Shown here: one piece after another, positions 8,965-16,906 of the stretch
Layout of the letters: the number at the start of each line of letters is the position of its first letter
How positions within the stretch are numbered: position 1 is the first letter of the stretch
NCBI GenBank assembly: GCA_002803225.1
Contig: NXFV01000569.1
Span: 1 to 16,906, forward strand
Direction: 5' to 3'
Length of the DNA: 16,906 nt
Source: Gamarada debralockiae
Lineage: Eukaryota; Ascomycota; Leotiomycetes; Helotiales; Hyphodiscaceae
The notes under the pieces: generated by a model
Databases searched by the model: none
What the model was told of the DNA's origin: nothing
The model's input: the letters and a program-made list of their open reading frames with translations, nothing else
Made by a program: the position numbers and the translations under genes

Positions 8965-9148
8965 ATGAGCCAAAGAACTCTGTGAGGGGAGAGCTTTGCT
9001 GGAGTAATAAGTGAGTGTACTGTGCAGGGATAAATCCGGGTCCAAATGATCGAGTTACTATCGAGGGGCGGTTTGGATCGGAGTTCGCATATGCCTGAGA
9101 AAGCAGAAATAGCAGACCAAGAGATAGAATCGAGGAGTTTTCTTTCAT
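8795..9148 (-). CDS. Putative small secreted protein, proline-rich
   Basis: The 117-codon frame from ATG 9148 begins with a textbook signal peptide: a short charged start (MKEN), a hydrophobic core (ILSLGLLFLLS) and an AYA cleavage motif at residues 19-21, giving mature NSDPNRPS. The mature part, about 96 residues, is rich in P, S and Q, has no cysteine, and looks disordered; it includes QPIVPPLWPPSPQS. TATAATG-like words lie just upstream (about 9170-9180 on this strand). It converges on and overlaps the 3' part of the 8632-8964 frame by 170 bp. Secretion is inferred from the leader alone and no family is recognised. It could also be the 5' end of a longer spliced or decayed gene. Confidence 0.45.
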   Translation of the reverse strand: MKENSSILSLGLLFLLSQAYANSDPNRPSIVTRSFGPGFIPAQYTHLLLQQSSPLTEFFGSFSDVGNQPIVPPLWPPSPQSTNLGGDTQPGQLPSPILTGNLRFRSWTSEDRGVRVL

Positions 9149-9176
9149 ACAAGTCTGTATACTTGCTTATCTGCAT

Positions 9177-9326
9177 TATACTTTATGGACCATCTGGATG
9201 ACTCCTCAAGTATTGAAAGTAGGTGCCGCGGCTCGTCCTTCAACCCCTAGACTTCGGGTGATACACCTCGGGTTCCGTCCCTCGCCTCCTCGGCTATTTC
9301 CCCGGGAGAAGTCTATGTTGGTTAAA
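9177..9326. other. 3' flank of the Zn2Cys6 gene
   Basis: This stretch is relatively GC-rich, with short palindromic words such as CCCCGGG near 9300 and two TTCGGGT/CTCGGGT words. It should contain the transcription factor's 3' untranslated region. No canonical AATAAA is visible just after the stop. No gene or tRNA was recognised. Confidence 0.4.
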
Positions 9327-11567
9327 TCAGCCATTGGCTCCCGCATCTAAAAAGTCCATCTCTTCGGGCAACAAGTAGCGGTCGAAATCGAAGTCCATTT
9401 GCGCAGGATCGAACATGAAATCGTCTCCAGATGTCAAAACCTGCGCTTCGGTAGAAGAGTCAGCTGAGATGGTTGGCGCGCCATCCATGGTTTTCTGCTC
9501 AGGAGTGAAGAACTCCCCGGATGGATCCGCGTTCCCGAATTGAGCTTGTACTGGAGCTATAGGATTGTGGCCTACTCGAAATTGAGGAAGCTCAGAAAAA
9601 GAATATCCGCAGACGCCGTCAACGTTTTTCGCATCCTGCGAATCATTCGTCATCGGTGGTGTGAACTTATCTGGACCGAAAAGCTGTATAGGCTCGGTAA
9701 ACTCTTCTTGCACTTCCTGGTTCTCGTACCAAGCTTGAAGTCGAACCAGAAGGCCCAAAAAGGTCGCCGGTGATCTACACTCCATGGGCCCAACAGCTTC
9801 ACTCAACCGATCAATCATTGCCGGCACGTAAATTCCAATTCTCAAGGTTTCACGGTCAAGAACCTGTCCAATCTTGCTTGTTGGGCATCTCACTGAGACA
9901 TAGAGCTTTGCGAGGATGATTGCCGCGTATGCCATCCGGACAAAATTGAAGACCGGAAGCGCTCGAAGAGCCTCCACACTCATTCCGAGCATCCTCTCCA
10001 TGAGTGAATGGGCAGAAGATATACAGACTGAAATGGCGTCAACATATGACGATGTCACTTTCCGTCCTGGATCAGGAAGAAGTATATGATCTATCGTAAA
10101 GGGTGGTAGGAAGTCTTCCGGAGGATGATCTTCATGCAAGGCTAATTCGTGGAGGAAGATGTTGCTATGGTGGTATGCGAGTATCAATGCATCTATCAGC
10201 GTCAGTTAACAATTTTCATTTGATATGGCTGTGTGTCCTGACCATTCTCGGCATTTGGTCCAAGGTCACCCTTCCATATCTCTAGCCGCTTCTCAAAACT
10301 CTTGACCATAAACTGAACGCGAGGCTCAGATAGGTTCGGCATGTTGCCTGGATCATCAAATGACAAAGACGTCGAGAGCTCTTCAGCAATAATTAAAAGT
10401 CGTACCCATCCGATAAGAATCTTGTCTGACGCGGCGGCGTTCGGAGCGGCTTCCAAAAAGTCGACACACTCGCTCACCCAACTGTTGTAACGAAGCATAG
10501 CCGGCCGCCGCATGCTCATTGACACACTATCTTAGGTCAGCACATCAAATCCAGCACAATAAAATATCCACTTGCCCTGTTGTGATCAGATAGCACGCCA
10601 AGAACGTCCTTCGCCGTTCGATGTCGCGATCTCCGTTGCTGCTATCGTCTGACACCGGAGACTCCATGTCGGGGAATGCCCGACGACGACGTAAGATCTT
10701 TGGATTCGTTCCAAGTCCAATAGCCACCGCCATGGTGGCAGCCATATGGATATACTCATAGAACTTCAATTGAGCAAACTTCCCAGGAGGATAGTACCAG
10801 ACCGACGTTACAATCATTGCTTGAACCAATTCCAGAGACTTTTGGCTATTGATGACAATCTTTTGGGCGTATGCAGAGAGAACCTCACTATTCAAAATAC
10901 TGTATAAATGGGGATCTGACTTTCCGGATGCCGCAGCTATGATAGCCAAGAACAAGGTCGGTTTTGCCCTCCGTACTTCAGCAGCAGTGACGCTAGGCGG
11001 GAAAACCACAGCGGGATAGTGGGGAACGAGTTCTGTGACATATGTATGAAAAAGCTCCGTTGCCAAATGTATGGAAATTATTCCTCTATCGATGACATCG
11101 AGGCTCTGCGAAGTCGAGTCCGTTGGCAGCTGCGTGATCTGGTGAATACTCATTTCTGCCGGAAGGGGTTGTTGGCTGAAAAGGATCGCTTGAGGGGATG
11201 TGAGACTATGCGAAAGCCTAGTAGATACACTTGCAGACTCTACTACTGCTTGCTGGCCAAGTATTTCATCTTTTGTGGTGGATCGAGATTTCTCTGCCAC
11301 TCGAGAGCTTTCTTCCTTTTTCTCGAATAGGGAGCGCATGGCCTGAACCTCTCTCTCTAGTTCTGCTACCCTAGTATCCGTCCTCTTGCGTTGCTTTCTT
11401 TTCTGTGGCGCTGTAAAGACACAGTGGCGGTCTGTTCTGGCGCATCTCTGGCAGATTTTGGATGATGATGAGTTGTCTGGAAAGCATCGAACTTTGTGTA
11501 TTCTGCATGCGTCGCATGCTCGATTATGCGGCGTTTCCATCGCACTGCGAGGCTTTGTCTCTGCCAT
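9327..11567 (-). CDS. Zn2Cys6 (fungal binuclear cluster) transcription factor, 3 exons
   Basis: Exons are 11567-10576, 10526-10243 and 10192-9327, giving 713 residues. The zinc cluster is Cys18-X2-Cys21-X6-Cys28-X10-Cys39-X2-Cys42-X6-Cys49 and should bind CGG triplets. A basic linker (KRKQRKR, 56-62) leads into a heptad-like helix (RVAELEREVQAMRSLF, 66-81), the usual dimerisation arrangement. From about 170 to 560 comes the fungal middle homology region: FHTYVTELVPHYP (173-185), RRRTF (318-322), a GVSMSMRRPAMLRY-type block across the first splice junction, and IFLHELALHEDHP in exon 3. The last 35 residues are acidic and aromatic (DFMFDPAQMDFDFDRYL), a plausible activation domain. The ATG at 11567 has a good context (GCCATGGCA). 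All exons are open, with a length usual for the family, so the gene appears intact. It is a nuclear DNA-binding regulator; its targets are unknown. The WAR1-like branch is possible from the basic linker, but I am unsure. Confidence 0.9.
10193..10242 (-). other. Intron 2 of the Zn2Cys6 gene
   Basis: This is a 50-nt intron with donor GTCAGG at 10242, branch site CTGAC at 10205-10201 and acceptor GATAG ending at 10193. It joins GAG-AAT-G to AT-GCA-TTG, giving NDALILAYHH. A second in-frame donor, GTGACC at 10269, would give a 77-nt intron and remove nine residues. I prefer the shorter intron because its size matches intron 1 and because it keeps the usual spacing before the LAYHH block. Confidence 0.65.
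10527..10575 (-). other. Intron 1 of the Zn2Cys6 gene, GC-AG type
   Basis: This is a 49-nt intron with donor GGG|GCAAGT written as exon GG then GCAAGT, branch site CTGAC at 10540-10536 and acceptor GATAG. Using GC as the donor joins GG to T and restores the frame as ITT-G-VSMSMRRP, the sequence expected for this family. The nearest GT (10571) would shift the frame. GCAAGT is the strong consensus for the rare GC-AG class. Confidence 0.75.
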
Positions 11568-11596
11568 GGCAAAATGAATACTATCTCGAGAGTCAT

Positions 11597-11686
11597 CTAA
11601 GACGTGGAGAAAATAGAAAATAAGTAAGAAGGGAACAAGATCGACCCGGTCGATTTGAAATGGGAATAGAAGCTGAGCTGACTTAC
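11597..11686 (-). other. Possible 5' UTR intron of the Zn2Cys6 gene
   Basis: A consensus donor GTAAGT begins at 11686 and a TCTTAG acceptor ends at 11597, with a pyrimidine-rich stretch between them (90 nt). The acceptor lies 30 nt before the start codon. If spliced, the ATG at 11596 becomes the first codon-like ATG after the junction, and it is out of frame with the main ORF. There is no transcript evidence. Confidence 0.35.
11640..11654. promoter_or_regulatory. Perfect palindrome ATCGACC-C-GGTCGAT
   Basis: Seven-base arms surround one central base, 73 to 87 nt upstream of the Zn2Cys6 start codon and inside the possible 5' UTR intron. The centre contains overlapping CCG and CGG triplets, so it could be an autoregulatory site, but the spacing is not that of a known binuclear-cluster site. 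Confidence 0.3.
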
Positions 11687-11819
11687 GTAATCTAAACCTG
11701 CAAGGCTACGAGGCTGTGTCTGAGCCTTGGCGAAGCCTGTCTGATTGATGGTTGTTACGCGGCCTGCCAGCTTTTGCCAAGAAGGACTTGTAAACCTTGA
11801 CAATCGAGGAACAGGGATA

Positions 11820-13590
11820 GAAAGAATATACCCTATATTATCATGACGATGGGTTTTAACACCGGTAAGCCTACCCCTGTTTGGTTCCTCTCTACCGTGT
11901 CTCTTGGGTTCTGCTAGCTTCTTTTATGAATAGAGGTCCCCAAAAGAGGGAGCAAATTGCTATCAGCCCGCTCAAAAGGCAAATACATTCGATCCTACCT
12001 ACGGTCAGCTTTTCGTCTTGATCGAGCCAAAGTTATCACCTGGTACCCAACACGGCGCACTCGCGCCTGAGTATCGGTATTGCAGCCACTCATTCCAGCT
12101 TGGAACTTGGTTATTTTTCAATCGAGTGGATGGGGAATACATTATTATTACTGTTGTTTACGTGATTGTTCTGTTGCAGTTTCCAGCTTACTGTTTGGTC
12201 GTCTTTCCATCGAAAACGTCCAATAAGACTGACAATTGAGCTCGAGTCCAAAGTGGCCTATTGACGTAGTTCTGGGTATCAGCTATCAGAATTGATGGTT
12301 TCTGCGTCCTAAATAGCCCAAAAAACCGTCTGCCCGAAGTTCGGGTCCCTGTTCGCGCATCTTCACCACACCTTGTACAACACCTCTCCGTCGGTTCATA
12401 AGCACGAAGACTCCAGCTCTCGACCACTCCAATAGACCCCCTGTAGGCTATAATAGCACAGACATTATGGAAGCCGGCCTAAGAATTTCTGGAAACAGGG
12501 GGTTTAGCCTCGGGAACACCGAGTTTCATGACGCCGAAAAGATGAGAATATTTTCTCTCTTGGGTGGAGGATTTGACACATTGTGCTAATCGTGTGCGAA
12601 TATGATTTGATTGATCAGAGGTGACTTCGAATTGTCTCAAAGACTAGCTTTTAAACCGCGTTTGTCAATGTCTGTGTCAGTTGTAGCTGTATTTTGGGGG
12701 AGAAATATAGTGGCATTTCTAGGACTAGCTGATATCTAAGGAGCTGAAATACAAAGAAGGAAAGAGCTCTCTTATACCACAAAAGAGGGGAAAATACAGG
12801 CTATAACCAATTAGGCAATTCCAACCAACAGTCTGGTGCCGGAAAGTTCCCAATTTGTCAGCCGTCTTAGCAACAGGATTCAGACTCTCTTCTTGCAGTC
12901 TTACTGTGCTGCAGAACCAATAAGCCCTAACGATAGCAACTCCTCTCTTAAATAAACGCTCATTGCCGTCAGTATAAGAGGGAATTGAAGTACCAAGAAT
13001 CACTTCAAGATTCGCTTATCCCCTCTGAAAGGAAGAAAACTCTGCCGCAAACCACCAAGCTCCAAAAAGTCAGTACTCGTAAAGAATTCAAGCTACAGTT
13101 AGCGGAATTCCAACTGAATACCTTTGTTGGAAACACTCACAAACGTTTTTATGATACTTTTGTGGCAAATATCCAAAATAACCGAGCCTCGGTGCCTTCA
13201 TCTATCCGGATGGCAAGAATCTGTGTGCTCAACCGACCAGAACTTCAAAAACACTGCTTTGTTATTGCTTTTGGTTTATAAAAGTTCGAAAACAAAAACA
13301 AAGTTGTCAAGCAAAAACGTGATTTCCGTGTTCAGACTCGGTATTGAAGCCCTTGAACTCCTTGAACCAGAGGATTACGATAACTAATTGTGAACCAATC
13401 CAGGAATGTACACTCCCTGCGATGTCCAAACCATCTATCGAATTGCACCAAGCCTCCATCTCTCCCTTAATGCCTAATACCAAATTTCTATCCGTCATCC
13501 AGAAGTGGTGCAACCTACGACCTCAGTAGTACACGTTCGGGGAATATTCACCCATGTCTGGATAGACTACCCATATTAAATTTGAAATAG
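11820..13590. other. Gene-poor stretch upstream of the Zn2Cys6 gene
   Basis: The 5' part should hold the regulator's promoter. Frames of 70-100 codons exist here on both strands, but they either lack an ATG (12018, 12985, 13124 and 13344 begin with TTG) or show no domain or biased composition. The everted palindrome at 12333-12345 is the only clear small structure. Base composition is ordinary and there is no RIP-like loss of CpA. No RNA gene was recognised. Confidence 0.55.
12333..12345. promoter_or_regulatory. Everted palindrome CCCGAA-G-TTCGGG
   Basis: A perfect 6-1-6 palindrome presents CCG (12334-12336) and CGG (12342-12344) triplets 5 bp apart. Everted CCG/CGG pairs are one of the arrangements read by Zn2Cys6 dimers. 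It lies about 770 bp upstream of the regulator's start codon. The role is inferred from the pattern only. Confidence 0.25.
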
Positions 13591-13926
13591 ATGTGCGTAC
13601 AATCTGTTCCAGATTCAGACACACTATCACGGGTGCGGGAAATTTGTACGGAGGATGAATTCAAAGTGGGGGGAACATCCTCCAACCTGGAAAATATTCT
13701 CCATCGCCAAGTAAGTGGACGATTATTTCGAATCTTTTTTCGTCCTCGTGACTGTGATGGATATCAGGGAAAATTGAATCTACCTTTCTCAGAGAAGACC
13801 TTCCAGTGGTTTATTAGCGTGGGATCATGTCGGGAAGGTGTTCAGATACCCATGTGCCGTGCTCTGTTGCAGGAATTGCTGATCTCAATATTCAATCACG
13901 GAGCTGACAGTCAAGTACCACAGTGA
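13591..13926 (+). CDS. Doubtful hypothetical ORF, 111 codons
   Basis: The frame opens at ATG 13591, directly after a TAG, and runs to 13926. I recognise no domain; there is no signal peptide or membrane helix. Inside it, CAA|GTAAGT at 13711 and ATATCAG ending at 13767 bound a possible 57-nt intron. That length is a multiple of three with no stop, so the frame stays open whether or not it is spliced; the unspliced product is 111 residues and the spliced one 92. A consensus donor inside an otherwise anonymous ORF slightly raises the odds of a transcript. It could be a fragment of a decayed gene. Confidence 0.25.
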   Translation: MCVQSVPDSDTLSRVREICTEDEFKVGGTSSNLENILHRQVSGRLFRIFFRPRDCDGYQGKLNLPFSEKTFQWFISVGSCREGVQIPMCRALLQELLISIFNHGADSQVPQ

Positions 13927-16190
13927 CTAAGGATTGAAACCCTTGCGAACTCTTCACTGGCTCAACAGACGGCACTATCCAAGCTGAGAGAGTTGCCCAA
14001 CCACATGTTTTCAAACAACCCCGGTCCAAGTCTGAGGCATACGTTTCTGACTTTTTGCTTTTTGGTGACAGCATTAACACCAGTCACGGTGCATTAGGGA
14101 ATACTTCCCCACATCCATGTCTACCAGGCCGATGCGTCTATTCCACAAAACGTCAGTCCAATTAGTCATTCTCAAGTTGATGTGTGGAGTGACCATGATC
14201 CATGATGGACGCCGAGCACCATTCAAGTGACGAAAGTTATCCAAATTGAATCACTTATAGACAGTCCGCCGATCCTAAGAATTGAGTGGACAGAGTCGAA
14301 GGAATGGAGTCAAGTGACAACTTGGAGTAAGAAATTCAGCTCATCGTAGTCTGGGAGTACGTTTCTCGACTGGGGGATCTTCAAGGGCGGCTCATAGCAT
14401 TATCCCCCCCATGCTTGGTGCTTATTAAGGCTAATGTTAGCCACAGAGCGGAGTCATGGAACTCTCGATTTCTACGAAGCAATGACAGGGAGATAGGATC
14501 AGCCAGTGACGGTTGGAGGAAATGTGACGAAACGTGCACATACGAAACGTGCGTAACTACGGTCTCTCAGGAATGCTTTGCCGGGTCGCACCATTCATCT
14601 TGCGACCACATCCCGATGGATCACTTGATTGTCAAGTCTCAAAAGTTTCTGACCACACAAGCTGTTCTACTTCGAAGGAGCAATGGGGTTTCTTGATTCT
14701 GTCCAAAGCGACATTCAGTATGGCTGTGGAAACCCTCCTTGGAAATGGTCATGTCTGAAAGACGGCTTGCTTTTCAGCAGTGGGGATTGGAATACCGCGG
14801 CGTAGTACCCTTTAGTTAACCAAGAAAGAATCCAGGATCTTCCCACGTTACACTTGGTCGATGGAGCTCCCTCTAGATTCAGGGATTAAAGATTCGGCAA
14901 TCTGGTCCATGGCGCCGAAGAACTTCGATGCAATGGCGTCTCTGAGTCCCTGATTGGATATTGAGGTTAAGTCCACCGAGATGGTTATAATTGGAGTCTA
15001 TACGAGAGTTACTTCACCAAAGCAACACCATGAAGTGTGGGGTGTGTTTTCGATCAGCCTTATCCGGAATTGGCGCCTCGCCACTCTGGTCTTCCCCATT
15101 TATGCCCTCCAGATTCACCAATAGGAGGGAATAATCTTTGCCACTAAGGGCGCTCGCATGCATCTCGTCCAAGAAGGAACGATTCTTTGTGTAGCAGTCC
15201 AATTACAAGCTTGAAGACTGACTTGCCCTGGATTGTAGGACGCCGTGGCTCATGGGAATAATGCCACTGTACCCAAGCGTCCAAGGGCTAAATGTCACCT
15301 TTTCCGTCCCTCTTTAGGTCTCTCAACAACATCTGTTAAGGATTTCGCTAGCCTAAACTCAGGCATGTTTTCCTGCTTTTATTGCGACCTCAATAGCTCA
15401 TTTTTATTTTTCCTAAGCTCAGCGTTTCTCTCGAAGAGCGACATGAAGTGAGACAATGTAGGGCTTAATGGCGATAGTTTGACCATTCTGTGAGTCCCCC
15501 AATCATTATTCTCTAGTATCCCCAAAATAGTTGAAAAATGGCGGAATGGAACTGAATGGAGAATCGCTGCAAGCCAAAATATATGTCGTCCACATACGGT
15601 ATTAATTGATTAACAAGACCCTATCTTACAGTTCAACTCTCACCACATTGAAGGCCAAAACAGGGACTACTTTGGTGTGTTACCAGCGTCTCATAAGCCG
15701 AGGAGGGGGCTAGTACTAGGATATGGTCTTGTAAACCAATTACTACGGTAATGATTCGCTGGTGCTGAAGACATGGGGGAAATGGGAGTCCCACGTATCA
15801 TTGTTCCCATAGGTGCTTCCATTGATCTGATTTCCACTCATATACTGCAAGGCAGAATACATATTGATCTTACTCGAGCGCTTATCTTTGTGAAATTTTT
15901 GACGAGCTTTCTATGACTTTTATAATGAAGATAGGTTGTGCATAAATCGAGGCTACGGTTTTCTGCGTATCGAATTAGTCTGAGATGGGAAGATTTTCAG
16001 AGTGTCCTAATATCCTCTTTTGTGGAATTTTGTCACAATAAATTTCCTGGTGAAGATTTAATTTGCACTCACCAACAGTGTCCTAAAGTGTGTTGGAGTG
16101 TTCTTGGAGAGTAGCTTCACATGTCAGGAATATTGCCTGAAATACTTAGTACCGATCTGACCCGACACCTGAAGGCTCTGTAGACTCGGC
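13927..16190. other. Gene-poor stretch of ordinary composition
   Basis: I read all frames for known motifs and found none. The longest frames (14415-14696, starting with TTG, and 14534-14758 on the plus strand; 15202-15014 on the minus strand) look like chance. Small direct repeats are present: ACGAAACGTGC twice within 14528-14550, and AGTGTCCTAA at 16001-16010 and 16077-16086. There is no RIP-like signature. It may be old decayed sequence or non-coding DNA. Confidence 0.5.
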
Positions 16191-16197
16191 CGGAAGG

Positions 16198-16233
16198 TAT
16201 ATATGTACGAGCTGTACAGAGCTCTATATATAC
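16198..16233. other. Hairpin with GTATATAT and GAGCT stems
   Basis: GTATATAT (16198-16205) pairs with ATATATAC (16226-16233), and inside it GAGCT pairs with AGCTC, with a small GTAC bulge and a GTACAG loop. It lies about 85 bp upstream of the first CACGTG box. It could be a cruciform-prone promoter element or a terminator-like structure; no role is proven. Confidence 0.4.
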
Positions 16234-16316
16234 AGGCTCTACTGACAGTAGAACTGAAGAATTAAGTCAAGTTCATCTGAAGAATCACTTTCTACGAAGC
16301 TCTTTTTACTAGCGTC

Positions 16317-16447
16317 CACGTGACCCTGCCCTACCCCACTAAGCCATAAATCTAACATCCCCGCACTATCACGTGCCTCACTCATAGGAACGAAGCTGTC
16401 AGGAATTGCTTATGTAATCACTGCGCTAGTGTGTCGTGGTATAAAAG
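16317..16447 (+). promoter_or_regulatory. Promoter: two CACGTG boxes and a TATA box
   Basis: CACGTG occurs at 16317-16322 and 16370-16375, in contexts CCACGTGA and TCACGTGC, 53 bp apart. TATAAAAG follows at 16440-16447, 44 bp before an ATG at 16491. The leader between them is rich in C and A (CAATCATTCAACCTTACTC), typical of fungal mRNA starts. CACGTG is bound by bHLH regulators. The order and spacing are those of a real RNA polymerase II promoter, while the gene it would drive is broken or tiny. Confidence 0.5.
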
Positions 16448-16490
16448 AGACTGGGAGATCTTCAATCATTCAACCTTACTCGAACAATCG

Positions 16491-16559
16491 ATGAAGAAGT
16501 CCCAGTCCATCAAGCTCATCAATCTAACGTCAATACTGTGTACTATCACTATTGCATAA
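16491..16559 (+). pseudogene. Signal-peptide-like 22-codon ORF ending in TAA
   Basis: The ATG at 16491 starts MKKSQSIK followed by a hydrophobic run, LINLTSILCTITIA, then TAA at 16557-16559. A basic start, a hydrophobic core and a small residue at the end are what the leader of a secreted fungal protein looks like. The stop falls where the mature protein should begin. It may be the remnant of a small secreted protein gene whose body was lost. It may also have an intron: a GT lies in CTGTGTACT, with TCTGAC and AAAAG downstream, although the joined frames soon stop. A genuine short peptide or chance is also possible. The promoter just upstream favours a former gene. Confidence 0.4.
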
Positions 16560-16836
16560 CCGCTCTGACCTTCTAAAAGAAGCTTATCTAATTCCCAACG
16601 TACGCAAGTCTGTTACTGTAGCTAGTAAACTGTGGCGTACAGACTGATATGAGATGCTATAAATATAAGAAGTGGACGTTGCGGATCGCTCACTGCGCAG
16701 ATTGCTTGCCAATGAAGTCAAACGAAAGGCACGGAGGCTAAGATAAATGGCAGAGACACACAGGGCTAAACAATCCCCAATTTACCCCCGTAAACTTTTA
16801 AGGCCCGGTTTAATATAAATAATTTTGCCCCTGATG

Positions 16837-16886
16837 TCTGATTATTTATTCGCAACTCTGATTATGGAATAATCAGAACTGATTAT
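16837..16886. repeat. CTGATTAT cluster with a perfect 9-bp hairpin
   Basis: TCTGATTAT (16857-16865) and ATAATCAGA (16869-16877) form a perfect 9-bp stem with a GGA loop. Further CTGATTAT copies lie at 16838-16845 and 16879-16886. The DNA turns AT-rich from about 16780, and TTTAAGGCCC at 16797-16806 also occurs at 547-556 in the left repeat tract. Together these suggest the edge of another repetitive element running off the window. Confidence 0.45.
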
Positions 16887-16906
16887 TTGAGCTCAGTTGG
16901 CCTGTG

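Noticed and set aside
9215..9300. GC-rich segment with CGGGTTCCG resembling a tRNA B box
   Set aside because: No matching A box, acceptor stem or anticodon arm could be drawn.
10571..10576. GT donor GTGGAT for intron 1 of the Zn2Cys6 gene
   Set aside because: It joins the exons out of frame and destroys the conserved block; the GC donor four bases upstream restores it.
12985..13387. Two overlapping plus frames of 98 and 87 codons
   Set aside because: Both begin with TTG rather than ATG and show no domain, signal peptide or coding bias.
14100..14990. A long plus-strand reading that looked like a stop-interrupted gene
   Set aside because: About 10 stops in 250 or so codons is close to chance at this base composition, and no motif was recognised.
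6999..16375. CACGTG boxes as a window-wide regulatory array
   Set aside because: About four copies in 16.9 kb is what chance predicts. Only the close pair upstream of the TATA box at 16440 was kept.

Overview
The window looks like nuclear DNA of a filamentous ascomycete (Pezizomycotina). The evidence is a Zn2Cys6 transcription factor with two introns of about 50 nt carrying CTGAC branch sites, an RTA1-type seven-helix membrane protein relic, a fungal-style GNAT relic, and a long tract with the dinucleotide signature of repeat-induced point mutation (RIP). No prokaryotic feature, CRISPR array, rRNA or tRNA was recognised. The species cannot be named from the sequence.

Layout. Bases 1 to about 5640 are an AT-rich, TpA-rich, CpA-poor repeat tract with no intact gene. 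It holds a tandem 185-bp-period repeat at its left end, a 95-bp-period repeat at 4161-4340, short recurring motifs, and one eroded reading frame (about 3306-3690) that probably belonged to a transposable element. Composition changes at about 5640. Next comes a GNAT acetyltransferase that has lost its N-terminus (5797-6288, +), then a clearly legible but broken RTA1-like gene (7435-6477, -). Between 7436 and 9326 there are only small ORFs. Two of them overlap tail to tail: one with a transmembrane segment (8632-8964, +) and one with a signal peptide (9148-8795, -).

The only confident intact gene is the Zn2Cys6 regulator (11567-9327, -, three exons, 713 residues). Its first intron appears to be of the rare GC-AG type. 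The right third (11.8-16.9 kb) is gene-poor at ordinary base composition. It has one doubtful ORF at 13591-13926 and, near the end, a convincing promoter layout (two CACGTG boxes and a TATA box) leading into a 22-codon ORF that looks like a signal peptide ending in a stop. A small hairpin cluster and a change to AT-rich DNA at the right edge suggest that another repeat begins there.

How the parts fit: this reads as a decaying accessory region beside a RIP-mutated transposon block, with one surviving regulator. Zn2Cys6 regulators often sit beside the transporter or enzyme genes they control, so the broken RTA1 gene and truncated acetyltransferase may be former targets; that is inference. I did not find convincing evidence of a new biological system. 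The items most worth checking are the GC-AG intron, the broken secreted-peptide locus at 16.3-16.6 kb, the opposed small ORFs at 8.6-9.15 kb, and the possible extension of C-to-T decay from the repeats into neighbouring genes.
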